Source: Chloroflexota bacterium
GTDB taxonomy: Bacteria; Chloroflexota; UBA4733
Assembly (NCBI GenBank): GCA_025449435.1
Contig: JANWJO010000111.1
Coordinates: forward strand, 1-17,275
Length of the DNA: 17,275 bases
Direction: 5' to 3'
Made by a program: the position numbers and the translations under genes. Below the pieces are notes generated by a model. The model did not search any database. It was not told the DNA's origin and saw nothing but the letters and a program-made list of their open reading frames with translations. Shown here piece by piece: positions 1-6,949 of the stretch (its first letter is position 1; the number at the start of each line of letters is the position of its first letter).

Positions 1-16
1 AGACCTACTCGGTCTA

Positions 17-35
17 CGCGCCCCCAGTGGGCGCG
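17..35. other. GC-rich inverted repeat (hairpin) at window start
   Basis: CGCGCCC (17-23) and GGGCGCG (29-35) form a perfect 7-bp stem around the loop CCAGT. Directly before it, AGACC (1-5) and GGTCT (11-15) form a second 5-bp stem. No run of T follows on the + strand, so a classical terminator is not shown. It could be the end of an upstream gene outside the window or a leader structure ahead of the trkA pair. Confidence 0.35.
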
Positions 36-114
36 GCGCGATTCGGTATAGTGCAGCGAGACGCACCGTGCAACGGCTGGAATTGCTGCGCAGCGAGCAA
101 AGCGAGAGCAAGCC

Positions 115-528
115 ATGCGCATTGTGATCGCCGGCTGCGGCCGGGTGGGCTCGGCCCTAGCCGTCAAGCTGGAGCAAGCTGGTCACGAGGTCACCGTGAT
201 CGACCAGGATAGCCAGGCATTTTCCCGGTTGCCCGATGAGTTTCGTGGATCGACAATTGTGGGCACGGGTATCGATGAAGATGTGCTGCGTAAAGCGGGC
301 ACGGCCGCTGCCGATGCCTTCGCCGCCGTCATGACTGGCGACAATCGCAATATCATGGCAGCCCAGGTGGCGATGCATACGTTTCATGTTCCCCAGGTGG
401 TTGCGCGCATTTATGACCCTATGCGTGCGGCAATCTACCGCACGCTCGGCGTGAACACGATGTGCCCCACCCTCATTGGTGCCGATCTGATCGCGAAAGA
501 TTTGCTGTCACACACCGCTCCAGAGTGA
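115..528 (+). CDS. TrkA-type K+ uptake regulator, N-domain only
   Basis: A 137-residue cytosolic protein of the TrkA/KtrA (RCK_N) family. The N-terminus carries a Rossmann nucleotide-binding loop, GCGRVG (about residues 7-12), followed about 20 residues later by the acidic VIDQD strand end expected for NAD(H)/ATP binding. Family members sit on the inner face of TrkH/KtrB K+ channels and gate them. The protein stops after the Rossmann domain and lacks the RCK_C domain that the next gene has, so it is about 60% of usual length. The next gene starts 30 bases downstream on the same strand; the two probably form one transcription unit. No TrkH/KtrB channel gene is in the window. The ATG at 115 has only a weak purine-rich stretch (gagagcaag) before it. 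Confidence 0.85.
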   Translation: MRIVIAGCGRVGSALAVKLEQAGHEVTVIDQDSQAFSRLPDEFRGSTIVGTGIDEDVLRKAGTAAADAFAAVMTGDNRNIMAAQVAMHTFHVPQVVARIYDPMRAAIYRTLGVNTMCPTLIGADLIAKDLLSHTAPE

Positions 529-558
529 GCCACAGCGAGATTGAGGCGGGGCCCTGCG

Positions 559-1251
559 ATGTTCGTGATAATCACTGGTGGCGGCAAAGTTGGCTATTAC
601 CTCACCAAGTCGCTACTGGCAGATAATGTCGAGTGCGTACTGCTCGAAAAAGAGGTTGCGCGCGCGCAAACGCTGGCCGATGAGCTAGGCGATGCCGTGC
701 TGGCCGGAGACGCTGCTGACCCGCGCGTGCTCGAGCGCGCCGGCATCGGGCGGGCGAGTGTCGTGATCGCCGTCACCGGCGACGATGAGGACAACCTAGT
801 CATCTGCCAGCTGGCGCGGGTCAAGTTCCCTGGCATCCGCACCATCGCCCGGATAAATAATCCGAAGAACGTTGCGATCTTCGAGCGCCTGGGCATCGAT
901 ACGACCATTAGCCCGACCAAGCTCGTCCTATCGGCCATCACCGCTGACATTCCCGATCAAAGCCTCGTCCATCTGGCCACTTTGCAACAACACGGTCTGG
1001 AACTGGTGGAATTGATGTTGCGGGCGGAATCACCCGCTGTGGGTCGCCGGCCAGCGGACCTCACGCTGCCGGCAGGCTCGCGGGTGCTCAGCGTTGTGCG
1101 TGGTGGCGAAGCGTTGGGCTACGATCGCGAGTTGGTGTTTCACGAAGGCGATATGGTGCTGGCCACCACCAAAGCCGACCAGGAGACCAAGCTCAGGCAG
1201 GCATTGTGCGGCGCATCGGCCGTTTCGGTACCAGATGGTCAGCTGCGCTAG
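559..1251 (+). CDS. TrkA-type K+ uptake regulator (RCK_N + RCK_C)
   Basis: A 230-residue TrkA-family protein with an N-terminal Rossmann domain (GGGKVG near residues 7-12, then the LLEKE acidic strand end, about residues 1-125) and a C-terminal RCK_C-like domain (about 140-220, with VGRRPADLTLP and the closing strand HEGDMVLA). It should bind nucleotide and regulate a K+ channel with the preceding gene product. I place the start at ATG 559 rather than TTG 541, because the Rossmann strand begins right after that Met and GAGGCGGGG lies just upstream. The stop codon lies in the palindrome CTAG (1248-1251), which also supplies the stop of the convergent prepilin peptidase, so there is no room for a terminator between the two genes. 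Confidence 0.9.
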   Translation: MFVIITGGGKVGYYLTKSLLADNVECVLLEKEVARAQTLADELGDAVLAGDAADPRVLERAGIGRASVVIAVTGDDEDNLVICQLARVKFPGIRTIARINNPKNVAIFERLGIDTTISPTKLVLSAITADIPDQSLVHLATLQQHGLELVELMLRAESPAVGRRPADLTLPAGSRVLSVVRGGEALGYDRELVFHEGDMVLATTKADQETKLRQALCGASAVSVPDGQLR

Positions 1252-1919
1252 ATGCCGGCTTGCCCCGTTCCTGCCGCAAGCTGAAGCAGCGCTGTAAACG
1301 CACCGATGGCCATGTAAGTCCCGTAGGCCGGCGCATCCGATAGTTTTGCTCTCCCGCTGACGAGCAAACCCAACGAGACCACGCCACCGAGCACAATGCC
1401 AATGATGAGTGCGAGCCCGATATTCGAAGCGCCTACCATCGTGCCGATCACCGCGGCAAACTTGACGTCGCCCAATCCAATGGCCGCGCGCCGGAACAGC
1501 AACAAGCCGAGTCCGAAGATGAGGCCAAAGATGACAAAGCCAGCTACTCCGCCTAGCAACGCTTGTTGCACGTTCGGATTGGCAAACGCAACCGAGGCCA
1601 GCAGCGAAAGCACCACTACCGGTCCAGTGACGATATCTAGGATTAAGTGCGTGCGCAGGTCGATCACGAAGACGACGGCAAGTACGGCTACCCACACGGC
1701 ACGGGTGGCGGCCAGCGGCGTCACCGGACGCCCAGCCACCAACAGCGCAATCGCCGCGAACGTGACCAAGCCAAGGGCTAGCCGCGCCATGACAGGCAGG
1801 GGCTTGGCTTCCGCCGACGCGTCGCGATGGCGAATGTAGGCGAGCAGCACCTCAGTGCATGCCACCGTGACAACTGCGAGCACAAAGGCAATAGCTGGGG
1901 CGAGAAGGTTATCCAACAC
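1248..1919 (-). CDS. Type IV prepilin peptidase, A24 (CpaA/TadV-like)
   Basis: A 223-residue polytopic membrane protein with several hydrophobic spans. Both aspartates of A24 prepilin peptidases are present: Asp87 in VIDLRTHLIL and Asp151 in GLGDVK. A late APAYGTYMAIGA segment resembles the PFGPFLALGA motif of the family. There is no N-terminal methyltransferase domain, so it resembles the short CpaA/TadV type that processes Flp pilins and pseudopilins rather than full PilD. The start is GTG, 18 bases after the mltG stop, so it is the last gene of the alaS-ruvX-mltG string. A candidate substrate, an Flp-like peptide, is encoded at 6294-6425 in the same string. The 3' end overlaps the convergent TrkA gene by 4 bases. 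Confidence 0.87.
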   Translation of the reverse strand: MLDNLLAPAIAFVLAVVTVACTEVLLAYIRHRDASAEAKPLPVMARLALGLVTFAAIALLVAGRPVTPLAATRAVWVAVLAVVFVIDLRTHLILDIVTGPVVVLSLLASVAFANPNVQQALLGGVAGFVIFGLIFGLGLLLFRRAAIGLGDVKFAAVIGTMVGASNIGLALIIGIVLGGVVSLGLLVSGRAKLSDAPAYGTYMAIGAFTALLQLAAGTGQAGI

Positions 1920-1937
1920 GCACGCTCGCGCGGAACA

Positions 1938-3134
1938 TCATTGATTCTGCACTTTCTCTTGGTTCTGCGTCTGTTCCTGCAGGGTGTGCGCAAACAGATG
2001 TGTGCCATCGCCCTTCGCTACGAAGTATAGAAAGTCTCCCTGCGGATTCAACGCAGCAGTAATGCTGGCGAGACCCGGGTTGGCTATTGGCGTCGGTGGA
2101 AAGCCAAGGTGTGTATAGGTGTTGAATGTCGACTCTGGTGCCAACGTGCGTGCCTGAGCGTTGAGCACCGGCCACCAGTTTTGGGCATTGCCCAGCGCAT
2201 ATTGCACCGTCGGATCAGCGCACATGCAATCACCACGCACCAGCCGGTTCCAATACACGCCAGCGATGAGTGATCGCTCCTGTGGCACGGCAGCTTCGCG
2301 CTCCACGATCGAAGCCACGATCAATACCTGGTACAACGTATGCCCTTGCGTCTGCGCTTGCTGGCGCATGTTGGGCGTGACTTGCTGGCCAAACCGGTCT
2401 AACATCTTGGTGATCACGTCACTGGCCGACGCATCTTGCAGCACTTGGTAGGTATCTGGAAACAGATACCCCTCCAGCGGCGCGCCGACCGGCTTGTCGG
2501 CCAGGAACGGATAACTGTTCAACAACTGGCTGGAAGGAGTCCGGACGAGCGACTGGAAGTCTGGTGCACCCGCCACCTTCTGGGACGCGAGTTCAGCCTG
2601 GTCTTGTTCCGAGCGCCAACCTTCGATAAAGCGCACCGCCACCACCGGAGCCTGCGCCGGCGTCTCGAAGGTTTGTATGATCTCTTGGTAGGTCATGCCC
2701 CGGTGCAGCGTGTAGGACCCCGCTTCGAGCGACGCACCCGATCCGAGCAGACGCACCTCGCTGCGAAACAAGAACGTGTTGTCTATCAACCCCAAAGCAT
2801 GCAGTTCATCGGCAACATCCGACCAGGTGGCGCCGGTTGACACCCTGAGCGTCACGATATCGGGTAGCGGCGTCGCGGTCGGACCCGCTGCAGTGGCTGT
2901 GAGGTCCGGGCCGGGCGTATCTACAGCAACAATGGGTGCCGGCGCAGAAGGAATCCGGCTCACCACTACCGCCACTACCAGCAAACCTAGAGTCAGGATG
3001 GCCAGCATGACCGTCCTGGCTGGCGAGCCGCGACGCTGGTCGAACATCGGCGCGCCGCCTGACTGGCGCATGCGCGCCTCACGAATGACTTGCAAGTCGC
3101 GGTTGCGATCCACGCGTTTCGGAGGCGTATTCAT
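1938..3134 (-). CDS. mltG: Endolytic murein transglycosylase MltG (YceG-like)
   Basis: A 398-residue inner-membrane enzyme that cleaves nascent peptidoglycan strands and so helps set glycan chain length. The layout is: a basic cytoplasmic N-terminus (1-38), one transmembrane helix (about 41-60), a Thr/Pro/Ala-rich linker (about 62-93), a LysM-like region (about 95-150) and the YceG catalytic domain. The catalytic motif ASIVERE places the active-site Glu at residue 278, equivalent by motif to Glu218 of E. coli MltG. The DPTVQYALG, FNTYTHLGFPPTPIANPG and LYFVAKGDGTH blocks are also present. The ATG overlaps the ruvX stop in ATGA, which suggests translational coupling. The alaS-ruvX-mltG order is a known bacterial gene neighbourhood. 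Confidence 0.95.
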   Translation of the reverse strand: MNTPPKRVDRNRDLQVIREARMRQSGGAPMFDQRRGSPARTVMLAILTLGLLVVAVVVSRIPSAPAPIVAVDTPGPDLTATAAGPTATPLPDIVTLRVSTGATWSDVADELHALGLIDNTFLFRSEVRLLGSGASLEAGSYTLHRGMTYQEIIQTFETPAQAPVVAVRFIEGWRSEQDQAELASQKVAGAPDFQSLVRTPSSQLLNSYPFLADKPVGAPLEGYLFPDTYQVLQDASASDVITKMLDRFGQQVTPNMRQQAQTQGHTLYQVLIVASIVEREAAVPQERSLIAGVYWNRLVRGDCMCADPTVQYALGNAQNWWPVLNAQARTLAPESTFNTYTHLGFPPTPIANPGLASITAALNPQGDFLYFVAKGDGTHLFAHTLQEQTQNQEKVQNQ

Positions 3135-3589
3135 GAACGATCCTCCAGGGCGCTGCTGGGTTGCTCTTCTCTCGCGAACAGAGCTCGTTCGAGATACGAC
3201 TGTAGTAACAACGTGGCCGCTACCTGGTCGATACGCTCCTGATGGTTACGTCGCTTGACTCCCTGATCGTCGAGGGCGCGGTGCGCTTGCGTGGTTGTCA
3301 GCCGTTCGTCAAACAGGATGACTGGGCAAGGCAGTGCCCGCCGGAGTTGCTCGGCCCATCGCCGCGTGAGGACCGTCTGCACGGTGTCCTGCCCAGACAA
3401 ACTGATCGGCACGCCCACAACCACCGTTGAGATGCCATCTCGCTCCACGAGCCGTGCGATGGACGCCACGTCTCCACCGGAAGTGTCACGCGGCAGCGTC
3501 GAGTGCGGCAACGCAATCCGTTGCGATTCGTCGCTCAAGGCCAGGCCGATGCGGCGCTCCCCAAAATCAATGGCCAGCACCCGGCTCAC
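3131..3589 (-). CDS. ruvX: Putative Holliday junction resolvase / pre-16S rRNA nuclease YqgF
   Basis: A 152-residue YqgF/RuvX-family protein with an RNase H-like fold, of normal family length. The three expected acidic residues are visible: Asp8 in AIDFG, Glu95 in FDERLTT and Asp121 in IDQVAATLLLQSYL. The conserved VVVGVPISLSG block lies at about 56-66. In E. coli the family matures the 5' end of 16S rRNA; a Holliday-junction role has also been proposed. The start is GTG and overlaps the alaS stop in GTGA; the stop overlaps the mltG start in ATGA. The C-terminal 20 residues are charged and variable. Nothing is missing from the catalytic core. Confidence 0.93.
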   Translation of the reverse strand: MSRVLAIDFGERRIGLALSDESQRIALPHSTLPRDTSGGDVASIARLVERDGISTVVVGVPISLSGQDTVQTVLTRRWAEQLRRALPCPVILFDERLTTTQAHRALDDQGVKRRNHQERIDQVAATLLLQSYLERALFAREEQPSSALEDRS

Positions 3590-6228
3590 GAACGTTGCAC
3601 GCCGGCCAGGAGTTCGTCGCGTGCATCACGGAGCGCCGGTTCGAGTGCGGTCAGGTTAGGCGAACTGCCGGTCGCCATGCGCGAATTGCCGCCACCCCCA
3701 CCAGCCCCCAGGCGCTTGACTAAGCGCTTCATGAGCGTGTTGGCGTCGACGCCGTTCTCCTTCAGTTCAGGCGAAACGGCGGTCAATAACAGCGCGCGAT
3801 CTCCCTGTGGGGCAGCTAGGACCACATAGCCCGTCCCCACCTTGTCAAGCAGCAAGTCACCGGCTGTGCGCAACGCATCTACCGAACTCGCGCGAATGGT
3901 TGACGCCACCGCCGTCACGCCATCCGAATGCCAAGCTCCAGCTACGATCTGCTCCACCTGTGTTCGCAGCAGTTCGGTTTCCAGCAAGGTCACAGTTTTC
4001 TTGAGATCGGCGCCCTCAGCCAGCAGCGCCTCAACGCGTGTTCCCAGCGTATCCACTGGGGTCTGCAGTTGTTTGGCGAGTGCATCGAGCGAAGCAGCTT
4101 CCTGCCGGTGGTACTGTATCGCCGCCTGCCCGGTGCGGGCCTCGATACGGCGCAAGCCGGAGCCGATGCCGGTCTCGCTCACAATCAAGAGTGAACCGAT
4201 GTCGCCGGTGTGTCGGACGTGTGTGCCGCCACACAGTTCCGTGCTCCAGCCGTCAATGCTGACCACCCGCACCTGATCGCCGTACTTCTCGTCAAAAAGG
4301 GCCATGGCGCCAGTGGCCTTCGCCTCGGCAAGCGGCATGATGCGCGTCGTCACCGGCAAATTGTCCTGAATGCGCTGGTTGATCTCTTCCTCAATGACCT
4401 GAAGTAGCTCAGTGTCTACGCGGCTGGCGTGGCTAAAGTCAAAGGTCAAATGGTCTGGCGCAACCACCGAGCCGCGCTGCTCGACGTGCTGCCCGAGGAG
4501 CCGGCGCAACGACGTGTGCAGCAGATGGGTCGCTGTGTGGTTACGCCGGATAGCGGCTCGTCGAGAGGCGTTGACCCGTGCCATTACCGCCGAGCCCTCG
4601 ATGAGCCCAAGTTCCGGCAGGGTAAGGCGGTGCAGCACCGCACCATTGGGGAGCTTCAAGAGGGCATTGATTGGTACATCCGTACCGTGTATGCGTATCC
4701 AGCCGGTGTCCGAAACTTGCCCACCGCTTTCCGTATAAAACGGTGTTTCCTTCAGCACCAGGTCACACGTGGTTCCGGCCTCTGCTCCTGACGCGGCGGC
4801 ACCGTTCACGATAATCGCCACCACGCCAGTAGAACACTCAAGCTGGTCATAGCCCACAAATGTAGTGGGCGGTAACGTCGCCAGTACCTCGTTAGCCGCG
4901 GCACCCACGGCGCCAGTGTGCGAGCGGCGATGGGCTTCCTTGCCTGCCGCCACTTGCTTGGCCATCGACTCATCAAAGCCTCGCACGTCGACTCTGAGGC
5001 TGCGCTCGGCGGCGAGTTCTTCCACGACCTCCAGCGGCAACCCGTGCGCGTCGTACAGCATGAACGCCTGGTCACCGGGGATCGTGGCCGACCCCTGGCG
5101 AGTGACACCGGCAACCACGCGCTCAAAGGCGCCGATACCAGCGCTCAAAGTGGCCCTGAAGCGCGACTCCTCGTCATTGAGAATCTGCGCGGTTCGGCCC
5201 TCCAGTTGACCCAGCTCCGGGTAGGCGCCGCGATACTGTTGTACGACCTCTTGCGCCAAACTTGACATAAACAGATCATCGACGTCCAGCAACACCCCAT
5301 GCCGGACCGCACGCCGGATGATCCGCCGCAACACGTAGCCGCGTCCGGTGTTGTCCGGCCGCACGCCATCGGCCAGCAAGAAGGTGGCGGCGCGGCAGTG
5401 GTCCGCAATGATGCGTTGTGAGCGGCTGATTCGTTCGTCCGCCCCATACTCCGCGTGAGCCACCGTCGCTATCGCGTGCAGCAAGTGTCGCAGCACGTCG
5501 GTGTCGTAGGTCACGCGTACATCCTGTTGGATGCACGCCATGCGTTCGACGCCCATCCCGGTGTCGACGTTCGCCGTAGGCAGGGGGGTGAGGACTCCTT
5601 GCTCATCCCGGTCGTACTGCATGAACACGAGGTTCCAGAACTCCACGTACCGGCCGCAGCTGCAGGCCGGCCCGCAATCTGACCGGCCGCAACCAAGCTC
5701 TGCGCCCCAGTCGTAAAACATTTCACTGTCCGGACCGCACGGCCCCTTGGCCTCTTGCTCTGGCCACCAGTTGCCCTTGAGCGTGAAGATGCGCACTGGC
5801 GGCACGCCCACGCGCTTCCATGCCTCCGGAGACACGGTGTCATCCGGATGCACGGTCACGGCAATTCGCTGGGGATCGATACCAAAGGCGCCGGTTGACA
5901 GATCCCACGCCATGGCGATGGCGTCGGACTTGAAGTAATCGCCGATTGACCAGTTCCCAAGCATCTCGAAGAAGGTGTGGTGCGTAAAGTCGCCGACCTC
6001 GTCCAGGTCGGTCGTCCGAAATACCTTTTGCACGGAGGCGATACGGCGGTTGGGCGGCGTACTGTGCCCTAGCATATATGGAAGGAATTGGTCGACGCCG
6101 GCCGACGTAAACAGCAGCGGAGAGGTCTTGGGAGGTACCAGTGAATGGCTGGGAACGATGAGGTGACCGTGCCCCCGAAAGTAGCCGAGGAACGTCGTGC
6201 GCACCGCATCGGTAGAGAGGCCGCTCAT
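3586..6228 (-). CDS. alaS: Alanyl-tRNA synthetase
   Basis: A full-length, 880-residue cytosolic class II synthetase that charges tRNA-Ala. The catalytic domain (1 to about 240) has motif 1-2 blocks such as HHTFFEMLGNWSIGDYFK (83-100) and the VDTGMGVERM block (221-230). The tRNA-recognition region includes GRGYVLRRIIRRA (295-307). The editing domain has the zinc-binding HTATH (His564, His568) and CGGTH (Cys666, His670) motifs that clear mischarged Ser/Gly. The C-terminal C-Ala domain ends with a glycine-rich GAGGGGG block (841-847). A Cys cluster (residues 180-191) lies in the catalytic domain; similar clusters occur in other bacterial AlaS. A GGAG lies 14-17 bases before the ATG, a longer spacing than usual. 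It heads the alaS-ruvX-mltG-peptidase string and ends in a GTGA overlap with ruvX. Confidence 0.98.
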   Translation of the reverse strand: MSGLSTDAVRTTFLGYFRGHGHLIVPSHSLVPPKTSPLLFTSAGVDQFLPYMLGHSTPPNRRIASVQKVFRTTDLDEVGDFTHHTFFEMLGNWSIGDYFKSDAIAMAWDLSTGAFGIDPQRIAVTVHPDDTVSPEAWKRVGVPPVRIFTLKGNWWPEQEAKGPCGPDSEMFYDWGAELGCGRSDCGPACSCGRYVEFWNLVFMQYDRDEQGVLTPLPTANVDTGMGVERMACIQQDVRVTYDTDVLRHLLHAIATVAHAEYGADERISRSQRIIADHCRAATFLLADGVRPDNTGRGYVLRRIIRRAVRHGVLLDVDDLFMSSLAQEVVQQYRGAYPELGQLEGRTAQILNDEESRFRATLSAGIGAFERVVAGVTRQGSATIPGDQAFMLYDAHGLPLEVVEELAAERSLRVDVRGFDESMAKQVAAGKEAHRRSHTGAVGAAANEVLATLPPTTFVGYDQLECSTGVVAIIVNGAAASGAEAGTTCDLVLKETPFYTESGGQVSDTGWIRIHGTDVPINALLKLPNGAVLHRLTLPELGLIEGSAVMARVNASRRAAIRRNHTATHLLHTSLRRLLGQHVEQRGSVVAPDHLTFDFSHASRVDTELLQVIEEEINQRIQDNLPVTTRIMPLAEAKATGAMALFDEKYGDQVRVVSIDGWSTELCGGTHVRHTGDIGSLLIVSETGIGSGLRRIEARTGQAAIQYHRQEAASLDALAKQLQTPVDTLGTRVEALLAEGADLKKTVTLLETELLRTQVEQIVAGAWHSDGVTAVASTIRASSVDALRTAGDLLLDKVGTGYVVLAAPQGDRALLLTAVSPELKENGVDANTLMKRLVKRLGAGGGGGNSRMATGSSPNLTALEPALRDARDELLAGVQRS

Positions 6229-6293
6229 AATGCTACGTAGTTCTCCATCTGTGCGTACAGCCTACCGCAAGTGTCCGCGAACATGGATCGCCA

Positions 6294-6425
6294 TCACGGG
6301 AGCATAGGTGTCAACTGACCGTGCACGGCAAACACGACGATGAGCAGGGCGACGATGACAAACGAGCCAACGAGCGCAAACTCGATAAGGCCCACACCCG
6401 CCTCGACGCTCCACCAGCGTTTCAC
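6294..6425 (-). CDS. Small Flp-pilin-like peptide (43 aa)
   Basis: A 43-codon gene starting at GTG 6425 and ending at TGA 6294. The peptide has a short basic/aromatic head (residues 1-9), then GVGLIEFALV leading into one hydrophobic helix (about 11-34). A Gly at residue 10 followed by Glu at +5 and Phe at +6 of the proposed mature end matches the prepilin rule for Flp pilins and TadE/F pseudopilins (G, then xxxxE[YF]). The gene overlaps the preceding reading frame in GTGA (6422-6425), so translation is probably coupled, and alaS starts 65 bases downstream. A short CpaA/TadV-type prepilin peptidase lies at the end of the same gene string. No Tad ATPase or secretin gene is visible. It could instead be a generic small membrane peptide, but the spacing of G, E and F argues for a pilin-like substrate. 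Confidence 0.66.
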   Translation of the reverse strand: MKRWWSVEAGVGLIEFALVGSFVIVALLIVVFAVHGQLTPMLP

Positions 6426-6925
6426 GGGCCCACCTCCACGGTTGCCACCGTAAACAGACCTGATGGAACGTTAGGCACGGTGAGGCGCGGCCCGCCCGAT
6501 GAGGGATACACCACGACGCCCACGGTATACGTGCCTGGGGCAAGTGTCGTCGGTAAGGGTACCTGGTGCAGATCTGGGATGACTTCGAACGGCTGCCAGG
6601 ACGTCGTCGGCGCGCCACCCGCTTGTGGGGGCGCGTCGTTTTGAGCCGCCAGCTTGCCATCGGCGCTGAGGAATTGGACGCTCACGGTCTCTGGCGTAGC
6701 AATTGTCTGTGACGTTCTCCAGTACAGAGTGACATCGAGTTGTCCACCTGCCTGTGGCCGGTTGGGTGTAACCGTAACGCCAGCGAGCTCCATGCTCGGC
6801 CCGAATTGCGCGCTGATCACTGTTGCTGGCGCCAGCGGTTGGAACTCGTATACGTCGGCCCCTTGCTCGAAGCGGTGTATTAGTAGCGCGTGGCGACTCA
6901 GCCACGCCGTCACCGTGTGCCTCAC
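6422..6925 (-). CDS. C-terminal part of the glycosyltransferase, after the in-frame TAG
   Basis: Up to 167 residues, in the same frame as the upstream glycosyltransferase and separated from it by one TAG (6950-6952) plus eight codons. The first stretch (TAWLSRHALLIHRF... ADVYEF) looks like the end of the soluble domain that closes many family 39-like membrane glycosyltransferases. The rest is a beta-sandwich-like domain (VTLYWR, a long loop, APGTYTVGVVVYP) often found at the end of such proteins. GTG 6925 is the first possible restart codon, but I see no clear ribosome binding site and the homology-like region begins before it, so an independent protein is unlikely. The end overlaps the Flp-like peptide gene in GTGA. 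Best read as the 3' part of one broken, misread or read-through gene (6422-8374). Confidence 0.6.
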   Translation of the reverse strand: MRHTVTAWLSRHALLIHRFEQGADVYEFQPLAPATVISAQFGPSMELAGVTVTPNRPQAGGQLDVTLYWRTSQTIATPETVSVQFLSADGKLAAQNDAPPQAGGAPTTSWQPFEVIPDLHQVPLPTTLAPGTYTVGVVVYPSSGGPRLTVPNVPSGLFTVATVEVGP

Positions 6926-6949
6926 ATCCCATGCGCCTACGTCGTCTTG

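Noticed and set aside
47..52. TATAGT as -10 box of the trkA pair
   Set aside because: No matching -35 sequence at 16-18 bases; a single hexamer is too weak.
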